Position numbers and translations under genes: made by a program. From an uncultured Prevotellaceae bacterium (GTDB lineage: Bacteria > Bacteroidota > Bacteroidia > Bacteroidales > Bacteroidaceae), in the NCBI GenBank assembly GCA_958404085.1, contig CATXZX010000044.1, positions 1 through 9,014 on the forward strand: DNA of 9,014 nt, given 5' to 3'. Numbering within the stretch: the stretch's first letter is position 1; each line of letters starts with the position of its first letter. A model generated the notes under the pieces. It was not told the DNA's origin and searched no databases. It saw nothing but the letters and a program-made list of their open reading frames with translations. Of the stretch, positions 1 to 6,500 are shown one piece after another.

Positions 1-22
1 GGTTCGAGTCCCGTACGCACCG
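1..22 (+). tRNA. 3' end of a tRNA gene (partial, isotype uncertain)
   Basis: The window opens inside a tRNA. Bases 3-9 (TTCGAGT) are a canonical T-loop. Bases 10-14 (CCCGT) are the 3' half of the T-stem, bases 15-21 (ACGCACC) the 3' half of the acceptor stem, and G22 the discriminator base. CCA is not encoded (C23 G24 C25 follow), which is common in Bacteroidota. The implied 5' acceptor strand would be GGTGCGT. A G discriminator with a GGTG-type acceptor end would fit tRNA-Ser, but the anticodon lies outside the window, so the isotype is a guess. The gene ends before the terminator at 47-84. Confidence 0.85.
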
Positions 23-46
23 CGCTTTTAAAGAGCAAAATACAGA

Positions 47-84
47 AAAGTCCTGAAGTTCAATACTTCGGGACTTTGTTTTTC
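47..84 (+). terminator. Rho-independent terminator after the tRNA
   Basis: Bases 47-59 (AAAGTCCTGAAGT) pair with 65-77 (ACTTCGGGACTTT) in a 13-bp stem with one T-G wobble. The loop is TCAAT (60-64). The stem runs into a T-rich tail (TTTGTTTTTCT). It lies about 25 bases past the tRNA 3' end and so ends the tRNA transcript. It leaves only about 20 bases before the next gene at 105. Confidence 0.85.
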
Positions 85-104
85 TAAAAAACTTCCTCAA
101 ACAC

Positions 105-1325
105 ATGATACAACAAATCTTACTCACCGTAATTCTCGGATGCTTCTGTTCCGCAACGGTTTCGGCCGATGACAATACCCGGATTACGACAAACCGGAAA
201 GACGGCCGCTACCTGAGTTCACGCGGTTGCGTACAACGGCTGCTGGCCGAAAAGACACCCCGACTGGCATTCGATCCAGTCATGACTCCGAAAACATTCC
301 GGAAATGGCAGCGCGAGATGAAGCTCACCATGCAACGGCTTATGAAACACCCGGAAATAGACAGAACGAAGCCTGCACGCATCAAGAGCATACAACGGGA
401 CGGGTATCGCATCGAAAAATGGGAATCGTATCCGCTACCTCATAGCGTAGTTCCCTTTCTGGTGATGATACCGGACGGCACGGATGCCGACCATCCGGCC
501 CCGGCTGCCCTCTGCATACCGGGATTCGGACAAACCAAAGAACTGTTGGCCGGAGAACGCACCGGAAATTTCGGTCTGGAAGGTGAACGCGACACTATAC
601 CGCGCCAGGCAGCCATGGGACTCCACTACGTGCGACAGGGGCTGGTAGCCGTTGTCGTAGACAATGTATCCTGCGGCGAACTATCGGACAACGGCTATTT
701 CGATTATTTGGCCACATCGCGTTTTCTGCTCGAAATCGGATGGAGTTATCTGGGGCTTTGCTCGTATCAGGACCGCGTCATACTCGAATGGATGAAAGAA
801 CAGGGTTTCATCAACCGGCAACGAATCATTGCAAGCGGTTTTTCGCTGGGAACGGAACCCATGATGGTGCTGGGCCTTATGGACGATTCCATTTATGCCT
901 TTGTTTACAACGACTTTCTATGCCGTACCCGCGAACGAGCCCTGGTGATGACCTGTCCCACGACACGCGGGGAGCGCCCGTTTCCCAACTCCATAGAACA
1001 CCTCATCCCGGAGTTTCTGACGAATTTCGACTTCCCCGACATTGTAGCCGCACTGGCTCCTCGCCCAGTCATTTGTACGGAAGGCGGATTAGACCGCGAC
1101 TTTCTGCTCATCCGGCAGGCCTACCAAAAAGCCGGAGCCGAAAAGAACTTTACATGGTATCACTACGAAAAATTCGCCAATGACAGTCTGCGAAAACCCA
1201 TTACGGACATGCCGGAAGGCATAGACCGCGCTACGTTTTTCAGGTTGGCCAATGTCGACCCACCCAACCACTATTTCAAAACTGAATGGATCATTCCCTG
1301 GCTGAAAAGGCTTTTGGACCGATAA
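105..1325 (+). CDS. Secreted alpha/beta hydrolase (Abhydrolase_7 / acetylxylan-esterase-like)
   Basis: This is a 406-residue serine hydrolase of the alpha/beta fold, probably an exported carboxylesterase; the substrate cannot be read from the sequence. Residues 1-21 form a signal peptide with hydrophobic core ILLTVILG, ending near ATVSA/D. C13 after ILG is a loose lipobox, so a lipoprotein is an alternative. PGFG at 139-142 fits the oxyanion-hole strand. GFSLG at 245-249 is the nucleophile elbow with Ser247. Asp330 (GGLD) and His389 (NHYF) are at the expected places for the other triad members. Length and order of motifs match the full-length, dienelactone-hydrolase-like Bacteroidales proteins often annotated Abhydrolase_7 or acetylxylan esterase. 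The ATG lies only 20 bases after the tRNA terminator, and no TAnnTTTG element is visible there, so its promoter is unclear. No SusC/D or glycosidase neighbour points to a polysaccharide. Hydrolase: confident; substrate: unknown. Confidence 0.88.
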   Translation: MIQQILLTVILGCFCSATVSADDNTRITTNRKDGRYLSSRGCVQRLLAEKTPRLAFDPVMTPKTFRKWQREMKLTMQRLMKHPEIDRTKPARIKSIQRDGYRIEKWESYPLPHSVVPFLVMIPDGTDADHPAPAALCIPGFGQTKELLAGERTGNFGLEGERDTIPRQAAMGLHYVRQGLVAVVVDNVSCGELSDNGYFDYLATSRFLLEIGWSYLGLCSYQDRVILEWMKEQGFINRQRIIASGFSLGTEPMMVLGLMDDSIYAFVYNDFLCRTRERALVMTCPTTRGERPFPNSIEHLIPEFLTNFDFPDIVAALAPRPVICTEGGLDRDFLLIRQAYQKAGAEKNFTWYHYEKFANDSLRKPITDMPEGIDRATFFRLANVDPPNHYFKTEWIIPWLKRLLDR

Positions 1326-1426
1326 AGGGACCGGTTTGTGGCCCGAACGAGGCAAACCCGTAAGAACCGGTTCTATAAAGAAAACAGGAAATGAATTTTT
1401 CGAGCGAATGCTCAAGACAACGAACT

Positions 1427-1990
1427 ATGAAACAAACTTACAGGAAAGCTGATGAAGCGGAGATAAAAATTTACCAAAGCCTATGGAAAAATACGCTGTT
1501 GGCTATCCTGTGTTTGGTTTTTGCTGTAGTAGGTTACATGATTATCCGGGACGACGGTGGTGACTTGATGACGAGAGTGCTGGGCGGCTGGTTGAACATC
1601 GTATTCTTCGGCGGAGGCGGATTATTTGTCCTTATCGTTACTCTTTATAACAGGATTCGTCATATTCCGTTTTTAATAATATATGAAGACCGACTGAAGT
1701 TCTACGTTCAAAGTAAAGGTATCTATTATACCGTCAAATTTGCAGATGTAGAGCGTTTCCGATTAACGAAAGTCAGTTCTTCCAAAATGATAGCCATCGA
1801 TTACAAGGTAACGCCATTGATTCATAAATTGGAAGAATCCTCCGGTTTCGTGCAGAAAATGATGGAATTTAATATCGAAGTGACCGGAGCAATAGAAAAC
1901 ATCCCTGTCAATCATCTGACAATGAAAGTGAAAGAGATTTACAGTCTGTTGAACAAATGTTTGAAAAGAACGCATAACACTTCCGAATAG
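1427..1990 (+). CDS. Two-helix membrane protein, STM3941-family-like
   Basis: A 187-residue protein of unknown function. A short polar N-terminus (MKQTYRKADEAEIKIYQSLW) is followed by two hydrophobic segments, about residues 22-40 (TLLAILCLVFAVVGYMII) and 53-74 (LGGWLNIVFFGGGGLFVLIV). The remaining roughly 110 residues are soluble, beta-rich and lysine-rich (for example FLIIYEDRLKFYVQSKGIYY). This layout resembles the STM3941 family: a helical hairpin plus a PH-like cytosolic part, with no known reaction. An in-frame ATG at 1391 would add 12 residues, but its AGGA sits only one base away and the extension looks non-conserved, so I chose 1427. That choice is a judgement. Codon use looks more AT-rich than in the flavoprotein and radA genes. 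The gap to the upstream hydrolase is 101 bases, with neither a clear terminator nor a clear promoter, so cotranscription is possible. Confidence 0.75.
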   Translation: MKQTYRKADEAEIKIYQSLWKNTLLAILCLVFAVVGYMIIRDDGGDLMTRVLGGWLNIVFFGGGGLFVLIVTLYNRIRHIPFLIIYEDRLKFYVQSKGIYYTVKFADVERFRLTKVSSSKMIAIDYKVTPLIHKLEESSGFVQKMMEFNIEVTGAIENIPVNHLTMKVKEIYSLLNKCLKRTHNTSE

Positions 1991-2034
1991 ATATTTTTGC
2001 ATTATCTGTACGGCAAGCAAATCTGATCGCGATT

Positions 2035-2132
2035 TCCATTTATCCGACAAGTACACAAAAAGCCAGAACCGAAAAAATGAACCGATAGAAGGCTCCATTT
2101 ATCGCTCAAGCAAGGCAAACCGGAAAAAACGA
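2035..2132. repeat. Degenerate two-copy direct repeat in the intergenic spacer
   Basis: TCCATTTATC occurs at 2035-2044 and again at 2094-2103, in both cases followed three bases later by CAAG. Each copy is trailed by an AACCG motif and an A-run (2067-2076 and 2118-2128). The spacing of the two blocks differs (59 and 51 bases), so the repeat is imperfect. No reading frame in 1991-2160 looks coding. Its role is unknown and chance similarity in an A-rich spacer cannot be excluded. Confidence 0.3.
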
Positions 2133-2158
2133 AATCCTATATTTATTTCCACAAGCAC

Positions 2159-2207
2159 AAAAAACATCGAGGACTGAATCCGATTTTCAGATTCAGTCCT
2201 CGATGTT
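2159..2207 (-). terminator. Strong intrinsic terminator of the oadA-like gene
   Basis: Bases 2163-2180 (AACATCGAGGACTGAATC) and 2190-2207 are perfect reverse complements, giving an 18-bp stem with a 9-base loop. Read on the minus strand, the stem runs into six T residues (complement of 2159-2164), a classical Rho-independent terminator about 20 bases after the oadA stop codon. On the plus strand the hairpin is followed only by ATAAAAATC. It may block read-through from the plus-strand genes but is less convincing as a terminator in that direction. Confidence 0.88.
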
Positions 2208-2228
2208 ATAAAAATCAGACCCTTCCGA

Positions 2229-4001
2229 TTATAAACGGTCGATGTATGCGATTACATCGCCCTTACTTACACGAGCGCCTTGCTTCGCGCAGATTTCAAC
2301 AATCTTGCCACCCATATTTGCAGGTATCGGCATGATAAAACCGTGGTCGTTCTCTACATAGCAGAACACATCTCCTTCTTTATAGGCCTTACCTATAAAC
2401 GGTTCGATGCTGGCCACGCATTCACCGTCGCCGTTGATTTCCCATAAAACACGCCCGCTCTGTTGCGCAACTATCGGATCGGCCTTGGCATGTTTAAGGG
2501 CCGAGATCTCTTCCAACGACATGCCGGCCTTACCCATTTTGGCATCTTTGGCTTTTTGTAAGTCTTCGAGGAAACGCTTTTTGGCTACGCCGCTCTTATA
2601 ATCGCGGTATTGCGATTCGTGCATGGCAAATTCGAAAAGTTCTTCCTGATCGGGTCCTTCATCCCAGCCGTTTTCGGCCATCTCTTTGCGGAAACGTTCC
2701 AAATCATCCGGATAATTCGTCTGCGGGTCGGCATCTGTAAATTCAAAGCCTTTTTCTTTGGCCAATTGTACCAGTTCTTCGTCCACACTTCCGGGAAGTT
2801 TTCCGCTTTTACCCAATATCATTCCCCAAATGCTGTTATCCATCATCGAATAACGAGGCTTGCCCATACTCTCGGTAAGCAGATTCATCAGCGCGATGTT
2901 CTTCACATACTGGCTGAAAGGCGTTACCAAAGGAGGATAACCGACACGCGGCCAAACGTAAGCCACTTCGTTGAACAAACGTACGAGCAAAGCATCTTCA
3001 GTATAGGGTTCTTCGCCTTTAGCCTTGCGGTTATTGTTTATAGCACTCATTACACCTTTCAAATCGGCCATCATGGAGCCCATCATACCACCCGGCAGTC
3101 CGCAACCCAACAGCAGCGAACTCATCAGTTTGTTGTTCGGGTCCATAAAATATCCCAAGAAATCATCAATGAACTCCTGCGTCAACGAACGAGCCTCCAT
3201 GTAAGCCTCCATATTTATCTCGGGAACATCAAAACCCTCGGCCTTCAGCATGCTTTGTACAGAGATAATATCCGGATGCACCTTACCCCACGACAACGGC
3301 TCGATTGCCGTGTCGATAATGTCCGCACCATTATTACATACCTCCAGAATGGATGCCATCGACAAGCCCGGTCCGCTATGTCCATGGTACTGGATGATCA
3401 CTTCCGGGTGCTTCGTCTTAATCATCTTACAAAGTTTACCCAACATAGCCGGCTGGCCAATGCCAGCCATGTCTTTCAGACAGATTTCCGGCGCGCCAGC
3501 CTCTATCAACTGGTCCGCGATATTACTATAATACTCGGCCGTATGAATCGGAGAATTCGTAATACAAAGTGTGGCCTGCGGCGTCATGCCGGCTTCGAGC
3601 GCATACTTGATACTCGGAATTATATTACGAACATCATTCAGACCGCAGAATATACGGGGAATATCTACACCCTGTGCATGTTTCACCTTATACATAAGAC
3701 GGCGCACATCGGACGGGACCGGGAACATGCGCAATGCATTCAGGCCGCGATCAAGCATGTGCGTCTTGATACCCACCTCGTTAAAAGGCTTGGTAAAGGC
3801 GCGGACAGCCTGATTGGGGTTTTCGCCATATAGAAGATTCACCTGCTCAAAAGCACCGCCGTTTGTTTCTACACGCGAGAAACATCCCATTTTTATGATA
3901 ACGGGAGCTATACGTTCCAGTTGGTCCTTACGAGGCTGAAACTTGCCCGAAGACTGAAACATATCACGATAAACAAGACTAAATTGGATTTTACGTTTCA
4001 T
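2229..4001 (-). CDS. oadA: Oxaloacetate decarboxylase alpha-like / pyruvate carboxylase B-like protein with lysine-less biotinyl domain
   Basis: A 590-residue homologue of the carboxyltransferase subunit of oxaloacetate decarboxylase and pyruvate carboxylase, a family that moves CO2 between a 2-oxoacid and biotin. Residues 5-260 form the metal-dependent TIM barrel. Asp13 (YRD), Lys176 in LKDMAG (the lysine carbamylated in the family) and His206/His208 (YHGH) are the metal and active-site residues. GGAFEQ (48-53) stands where relatives have WGGATF, and RDMFQS (12-17) replaces RDAHQS. Residues 270-480 are the conserved carboxyltransferase C-terminal region (LPGGMMGSMM, YPPLVTPFSQYV). Residues 515-590 look like a biotinyl/lipoyl barrel (KGDVIAYI at the end), but the hairpin that normally carries EAMKM reads VENDHG, so there is no biotin-accepting lysine. 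No Ala/Pro linker precedes it. No beta/gamma subunit or biotin carboxylase lies nearby. The gene is monocistronic, with its own promoter and terminator. The family is certain; the reaction is open. Confidence 0.9.
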   Translation of the reverse strand: MKRKIQFSLVYRDMFQSSGKFQPRKDQLERIAPVIIKMGCFSRVETNGGAFEQVNLLYGENPNQAVRAFTKPFNEVGIKTHMLDRGLNALRMFPVPSDVRRLMYKVKHAQGVDIPRIFCGLNDVRNIIPSIKYALEAGMTPQATLCITNSPIHTAEYYSNIADQLIEAGAPEICLKDMAGIGQPAMLGKLCKMIKTKHPEVIIQYHGHSGPGLSMASILEVCNNGADIIDTAIEPLSWGKVHPDIISVQSMLKAEGFDVPEINMEAYMEARSLTQEFIDDFLGYFMDPNNKLMSSLLLGCGLPGGMMGSMMADLKGVMSAINNNRKAKGEEPYTEDALLVRLFNEVAYVWPRVGYPPLVTPFSQYVKNIALMNLLTESMGKPRYSMMDNSIWGMILGKSGKLPGSVDEELVQLAKEKGFEFTDADPQTNYPDDLERFRKEMAENGWDEGPDQEELFEFAMHESQYRDYKSGVAKKRFLEDLQKAKDAKMGKAGMSLEEISALKHAKADPIVAQQSGRVLWEINGDGECVASIEPFIGKAYKEGDVFCYVENDHGFIMPIPANMGGKIVEICAKQGARVSKGDVIAYIDRL

Positions 4002-4025
4002 AAATTGCTTTTCTTATTCGTTATG

Positions 4026-4045
4026 GAAACGCCCGAAGGCGTTTC
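4026..4045 (-). promoter_or_regulatory. UUCG-tetraloop hairpin in the oadA-like 5' leader
   Basis: On the minus strand GAAACGCC and GGCGTTTC form a perfect 8-bp stem closed by C(UUCG)G, an exceptionally stable tetraloop. It lies between the predicted promoter and the ATG at 4001, starting about 24 bases upstream of the start codon. No T-run follows, so it does not look like a terminator or attenuator. An mRNA-stabilising or start-masking role is inferred. Confidence 0.6.
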
Positions 4046-4072
4046 GCTGTTCTTTCTCAATATACAAGCGGC

Positions 4073-4108
4073 GCAAAGATACTACTTTTTGACGAAACTA
4101 CAACCAAA
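4073..4108 (-). promoter_or_regulatory. Bacteroidota-type promoter of the oadA-like gene
   Basis: The minus strand reads TATCTTTGC at 4081-4073, an exact match to the Bacteroidota -7 consensus TAnnTTTGY. Upstream, TTTG lies at 4108-4105 (23-base spacer) and TTG at 4103-4101 (19-base spacer); either can serve as the -33 element. The predicted start site near 4068 gives a leader of about 65 bases containing the UUCG hairpin. Confidence 0.65.
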
Positions 4109-4123
4109 AAATTATATCTTTGC
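4088..4123 (+). promoter_or_regulatory. Bacteroidota-type promoter of the DUF554 gene
   Basis: TATCTTTGC at 4115-4123 matches TAnnTTTGY exactly, with TTTG at 4088-4091 upstream (23-base spacer). The upstream half overlaps the -33 region of the divergent oadA-like promoter. The element also explains why a TTG at 4120 that opens a longer reading frame is not a start codon: it is part of the promoter. Confidence 0.65.
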
Positions 4124-4135
4124 ATCCTCTAACAC

Positions 4136-4156
4136 ATGAAGTTTATATCCTTATGA
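4136..4156 (+). CDS. Possible six-codon upstream reading frame, start/stop-overlapping with DUF554
   Basis: ATG at 4136 opens the frame M-K-F-I-S-L and stops at TGA 4154-4156. That stop overlaps the DUF554 start codon (ATGA, 4153-4156). It lies 13 bases after the -7 element, within the predicted mRNA. Such an arrangement could couple translation of the two frames or meter initiation at DUF554. The frame is so short that chance is a serious alternative. Confidence 0.25.
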   Translation: MKFISL

Positions 4157-4833
4157 TTGGTACTATTATCAATACCGCCTGCATCGTCTGCGGCAGCCTT
4201 ATAGGCGGTTTTCTGCGCCGCGGAATACGTAAAGAACACAGCGAAGGCCTGTTCACAGCCATGGGACTCGCGGCCACGCTGTTAGGCATCAACGCCACCG
4301 TAAGCCATCTTCCAAAAAGCAACTACCCTGTATTATTCATCGCCTGTCTGGCACTCGGCGCCCTTATCGGGACGATGCTTGACCTCGACGGACGTTTCAA
4401 GCGGCTGAGTTCACGCATCTCGGGTACCGATTTAACAAAAGGACTCACCACCGGCATTCTGCTGTATTGTATCGGGACCCTCTCGATGGTCGGCCCGGTC
4501 ATGAGCGCTTTGTACAACGACCACACCTATTTATTCACCAACGCCATGCTCGATCTTGTTACCTCGGCCGTCTTAGCTTCTACCTACGGCTACGGCATGG
4601 TTTGGGCCGCCCCGGTTCTTTTTCTGTCTCAAACAAGCATCTATCTGACGGCACTTTATGCGCAACAGTTCATTTCCGATGATTTAATCAACGAAGTATC
4701 CATCGTCGGCGGGGCACTCATCATCGCTTCAGGGATCAGTATTCTAATCCTCAAAGACTGCAAGACACTGAACCTGTTGCCCGCCCTGTTTTTACCGATT
4801 CTATTTTTTATACTCAAAAACCTTTTCTGTTAA
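4153..4833 (+). CDS. DUF554 family integral membrane protein
   Basis: A 226-residue polytopic inner-membrane protein of the DUF554 (YdfK/YqgA-like) family, for which no substrate is established. The start at 4153 gives MIGTIINTACIVCGSLIGGF, the typical family opening; the longer frame from a TTG at 4120 would begin inside the promoter. Hydrophobic segments lie at about 3-20, 34-50, 58-76, 98-120, 130-150, 152-171, 182-200 and 207-225. Family-typical features include the Gly-rich first helix, ALGALIGTMLDLDGR (68-81), CIGTLSMVGPVMSAL (106-120), the helix starting AMLDLVTSA and the GYGMVWAAPV stretch. Length agrees with the family. It is divergent from the oadA-like gene and converges on the flavoprotein gene with only 24 bases between stop codons, where I see no hairpin terminator. 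Confidence 0.88.
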   Translation: MIGTIINTACIVCGSLIGGFLRRGIRKEHSEGLFTAMGLAATLLGINATVSHLPKSNYPVLFIACLALGALIGTMLDLDGRFKRLSSRISGTDLTKGLTTGILLYCIGTLSMVGPVMSALYNDHTYLFTNAMLDLVTSAVLASTYGYGMVWAAPVLFLSQTSIYLTALYAQQFISDDLINEVSIVGGALIIASGISILILKDCKTLNLLPALFLPILFFILKNLFC

Positions 4834-4857
4834 AGAGAGCCGCACATTCCTTTTTCC

Positions 4858-6489
4858 TTAGCCATGCGAAGACAGCATGGCAGCCACGGCATTCGCACAC
4901 CGTTCGCCATCGATAGCCGCCGATACGATTCCGCCCGCATATCCGGCCCCTTCACCACAGGGAAACAGTCCTTCGGCATCGACATGGTGCAAGGTTTCCC
5001 GCTCGCGTACCATACGTACCGGCGCCGACGTACGGGTCTCCACAGCTATCAAGGCCGCGTCATTGGTCAGAAATCCCCGCATCGAACGTCCGAACTTCCG
5101 GAATCCGTCCGCCAGACGCCCGGTTACAAAAGAAGGCAACCAAAAATGAAGGGGGGACGACAACAGTCCCGGACTATACGACGATGCCGGCAAATCATAG
5201 CTCAGACGACGGTTTACAAAATCAGCCATGCGCTGGGCCGGAGCCGTCTGGCGTCTGCTTCCCTGTACCCAGCACTGCCATTCGAGTGCCTCCTGCAAAT
5301 AAAGCAAACGCAACGGATGGTCGGCCGAGCAATCCGTATGAGCGGCGGCAAAGCCCTCATCAGCCATAGCCTCCGCCATAAAGCGCTGAAGCGAGGCTTC
5401 CTGTACATCGTCGGGATGAGTTTCTACCACCAGGCCGGCATTGCTCCATTTGGAACCGCGCGTACTAGGACTCATCCCGTTCACGACTATCTGACGCGGG
5501 CCACTGGCCGCCGGAACCACAAAACCGCCGGGACACATACAAAAACTGTATACACCGCGTCCCTCTACCTGTGTCACCACACTATATTCCGCCGCAGGCA
5601 AATAGGCTCCGCGCCCCTTCGGCGTATGATATTGTATGCAATCTATCAGGTGGGCCGGATGTTCCAGGCGCACGCCCACAGCTATTCCCTTCGGTTCGAG
5701 CGTCATGCCGTCACGATACATCCAGCGATACACGTCGCGGGCCGAATGTCCCGTAGCCAGTATGACCGGTCCCTGAAACTCGCGCCCGTCCGCCGTCCGT
5801 ACGCCACACACGCGGTTTCCGCTCCGCAAAAGTCCGTCCACCCTCGTACCGAAGTGTACCTCTCCTCCACAGCGCCGTATGGTCTCGCGCATGGTCTCGA
5901 TGATGCGTGGAAGGCGGTCGGTCCCGATATGCGGATGGGCATCGGCCAGGATAGTCGTGTCGGCCCCATGCTGGCAGAATATCCGCAAAATGCGGTCCAC
6001 ATCGCCGCGCTTCTTGCTACGGGTAAACAGTTTACCATCCGAGTAAGCTCCCGCCCCTCCCTCGCCGAACGAGTAATTGCTCTCAGGGTCAACCAGATGT
6101 TCGCGCGATATGCGGGCTATGTCCACACGCCGGCTATGCACGTCCTTACCCCGTTCGAGTACGATGGGCCTCAGCCCGAGTTCTACCAGACGGAGCGCCG
6201 CAAAAAGACCACCCGGACCGGCACCCACCACCACGACAGCCGGCGCTCCCGACACATCGCCGTACGCCAACGGTTCGTAGCCGAGCGCAGGCGGTTCCTC
6301 GCCCACAAACACGCGCACCGTCAGGTTGACAACCACCGTACGCTGGCGGGCATCGATACTGCGCTTTAAGATACGGACCGCGCGGATGCCCTTGCGGTCC
6401 ACTCCCTGTTCATTCGCTATATAACGTGTCAGTGCATCTGCGGACGCAGCTACTTCCGGCAACACCCGCAACGTAAAGTCTTTTACCAT
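4858..6489 (-). CDS. FAD-dependent oxidoreductase, COG2509-like flavoprotein
   Basis: A 543-residue cytoplasmic flavoprotein of the uncharacterised FAD-dependent dehydrogenase group (COG2509, distantly HI0933/BaiN-like); the substrate is unknown. Residues 1-65 form a small N-terminal alpha/beta domain typical of this group (LRVLPEVAAS, then RILKRSIDARQR). The Rossmann motif VVVVGAGPGGLFAALRL (85-101) ends at the ribose-binding acidic residue Glu112 (LERG). FGEGGAGAYSDGKL (141-154) is the group's second signature. ATGHSARD (245-252) is the flavoprotein GD/ATG-type motif. FPCGEGAGYAGGIVSAAIDG (509-528) is the C-terminal FAD-binding motif. Cys317 and Cys319 (FCMCPGG) are a conserved-looking pair near the middle. 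It starts 11 bases after the radA stop, so it is probably the second gene of a radA operon. It is complete, with no sign of frameshift. Confidence 0.88.
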   Translation of the reverse strand: MVKDFTLRVLPEVAASADALTRYIANEQGVDRKGIRAVRILKRSIDARQRTVVVNLTVRVFVGEEPPALGYEPLAYGDVSGAPAVVVVGAGPGGLFAALRLVELGLRPIVLERGKDVHSRRVDIARISREHLVDPESNYSFGEGGAGAYSDGKLFTRSKKRGDVDRILRIFCQHGADTTILADAHPHIGTDRLPRIIETMRETIRRCGGEVHFGTRVDGLLRSGNRVCGVRTADGREFQGPVILATGHSARDVYRWMYRDGMTLEPKGIAVGVRLEHPAHLIDCIQYHTPKGRGAYLPAAEYSVVTQVEGRGVYSFCMCPGGFVVPAASGPRQIVVNGMSPSTRGSKWSNAGLVVETHPDDVQEASLQRFMAEAMADEGFAAAHTDCSADHPLRLLYLQEALEWQCWVQGSRRQTAPAQRMADFVNRRLSYDLPASSYSPGLLSSPLHFWLPSFVTGRLADGFRKFGRSMRGFLTNDAALIAVETRTSAPVRMVRERETLHHVDAEGLFPCGEGAGYAGGIVSAAIDGERCANAVAAMLSSHG

Positions 6490-6500
6490 ATTCTGTTTTT

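Noticed and set aside
1..84. tRNA 3' end as an integration site of a mobile element
   Set aside because: No integrase lies nearby and I found no second copy of the tRNA 3' end in the window. The following gene is an ordinary hydrolase.
1330..1371. Inverted repeat ACCGGTT...AACCGGT after the first hydrolase, as a terminator
   Set aside because: The stem is only 7 bp with a 28-base loop, no T-run follows, and a competing shorter pairing exists. It is too weak to call.
2610..3833. Plus-strand open frame (407 codons) opposite the oadA-like gene
   Set aside because: It is an antisense shadow with no domain. The minus-strand protein is a clear carboxyltransferase with conserved active-site residues.
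4120..4152. TTG start extending the DUF554 protein by 11 residues
   Set aside because: The TTG is the end of the TATCTTTGC promoter element, and the family N-terminus begins exactly at the ATG at 4153.
4834..4857. Terminator between the convergent DUF554 and flavoprotein genes
   Set aside because: The 24 bases contain no inverted repeat with a T-run on either strand.
4864..6369. Long plus-strand open frame (501 codons) opposite the flavoprotein gene
   Set aside because: It is an antisense shadow of a GC-rich gene. Its translation is rich in Arg, His and Pro with no recognisable domain, while the minus strand encodes a complete flavoprotein with all FAD motifs.
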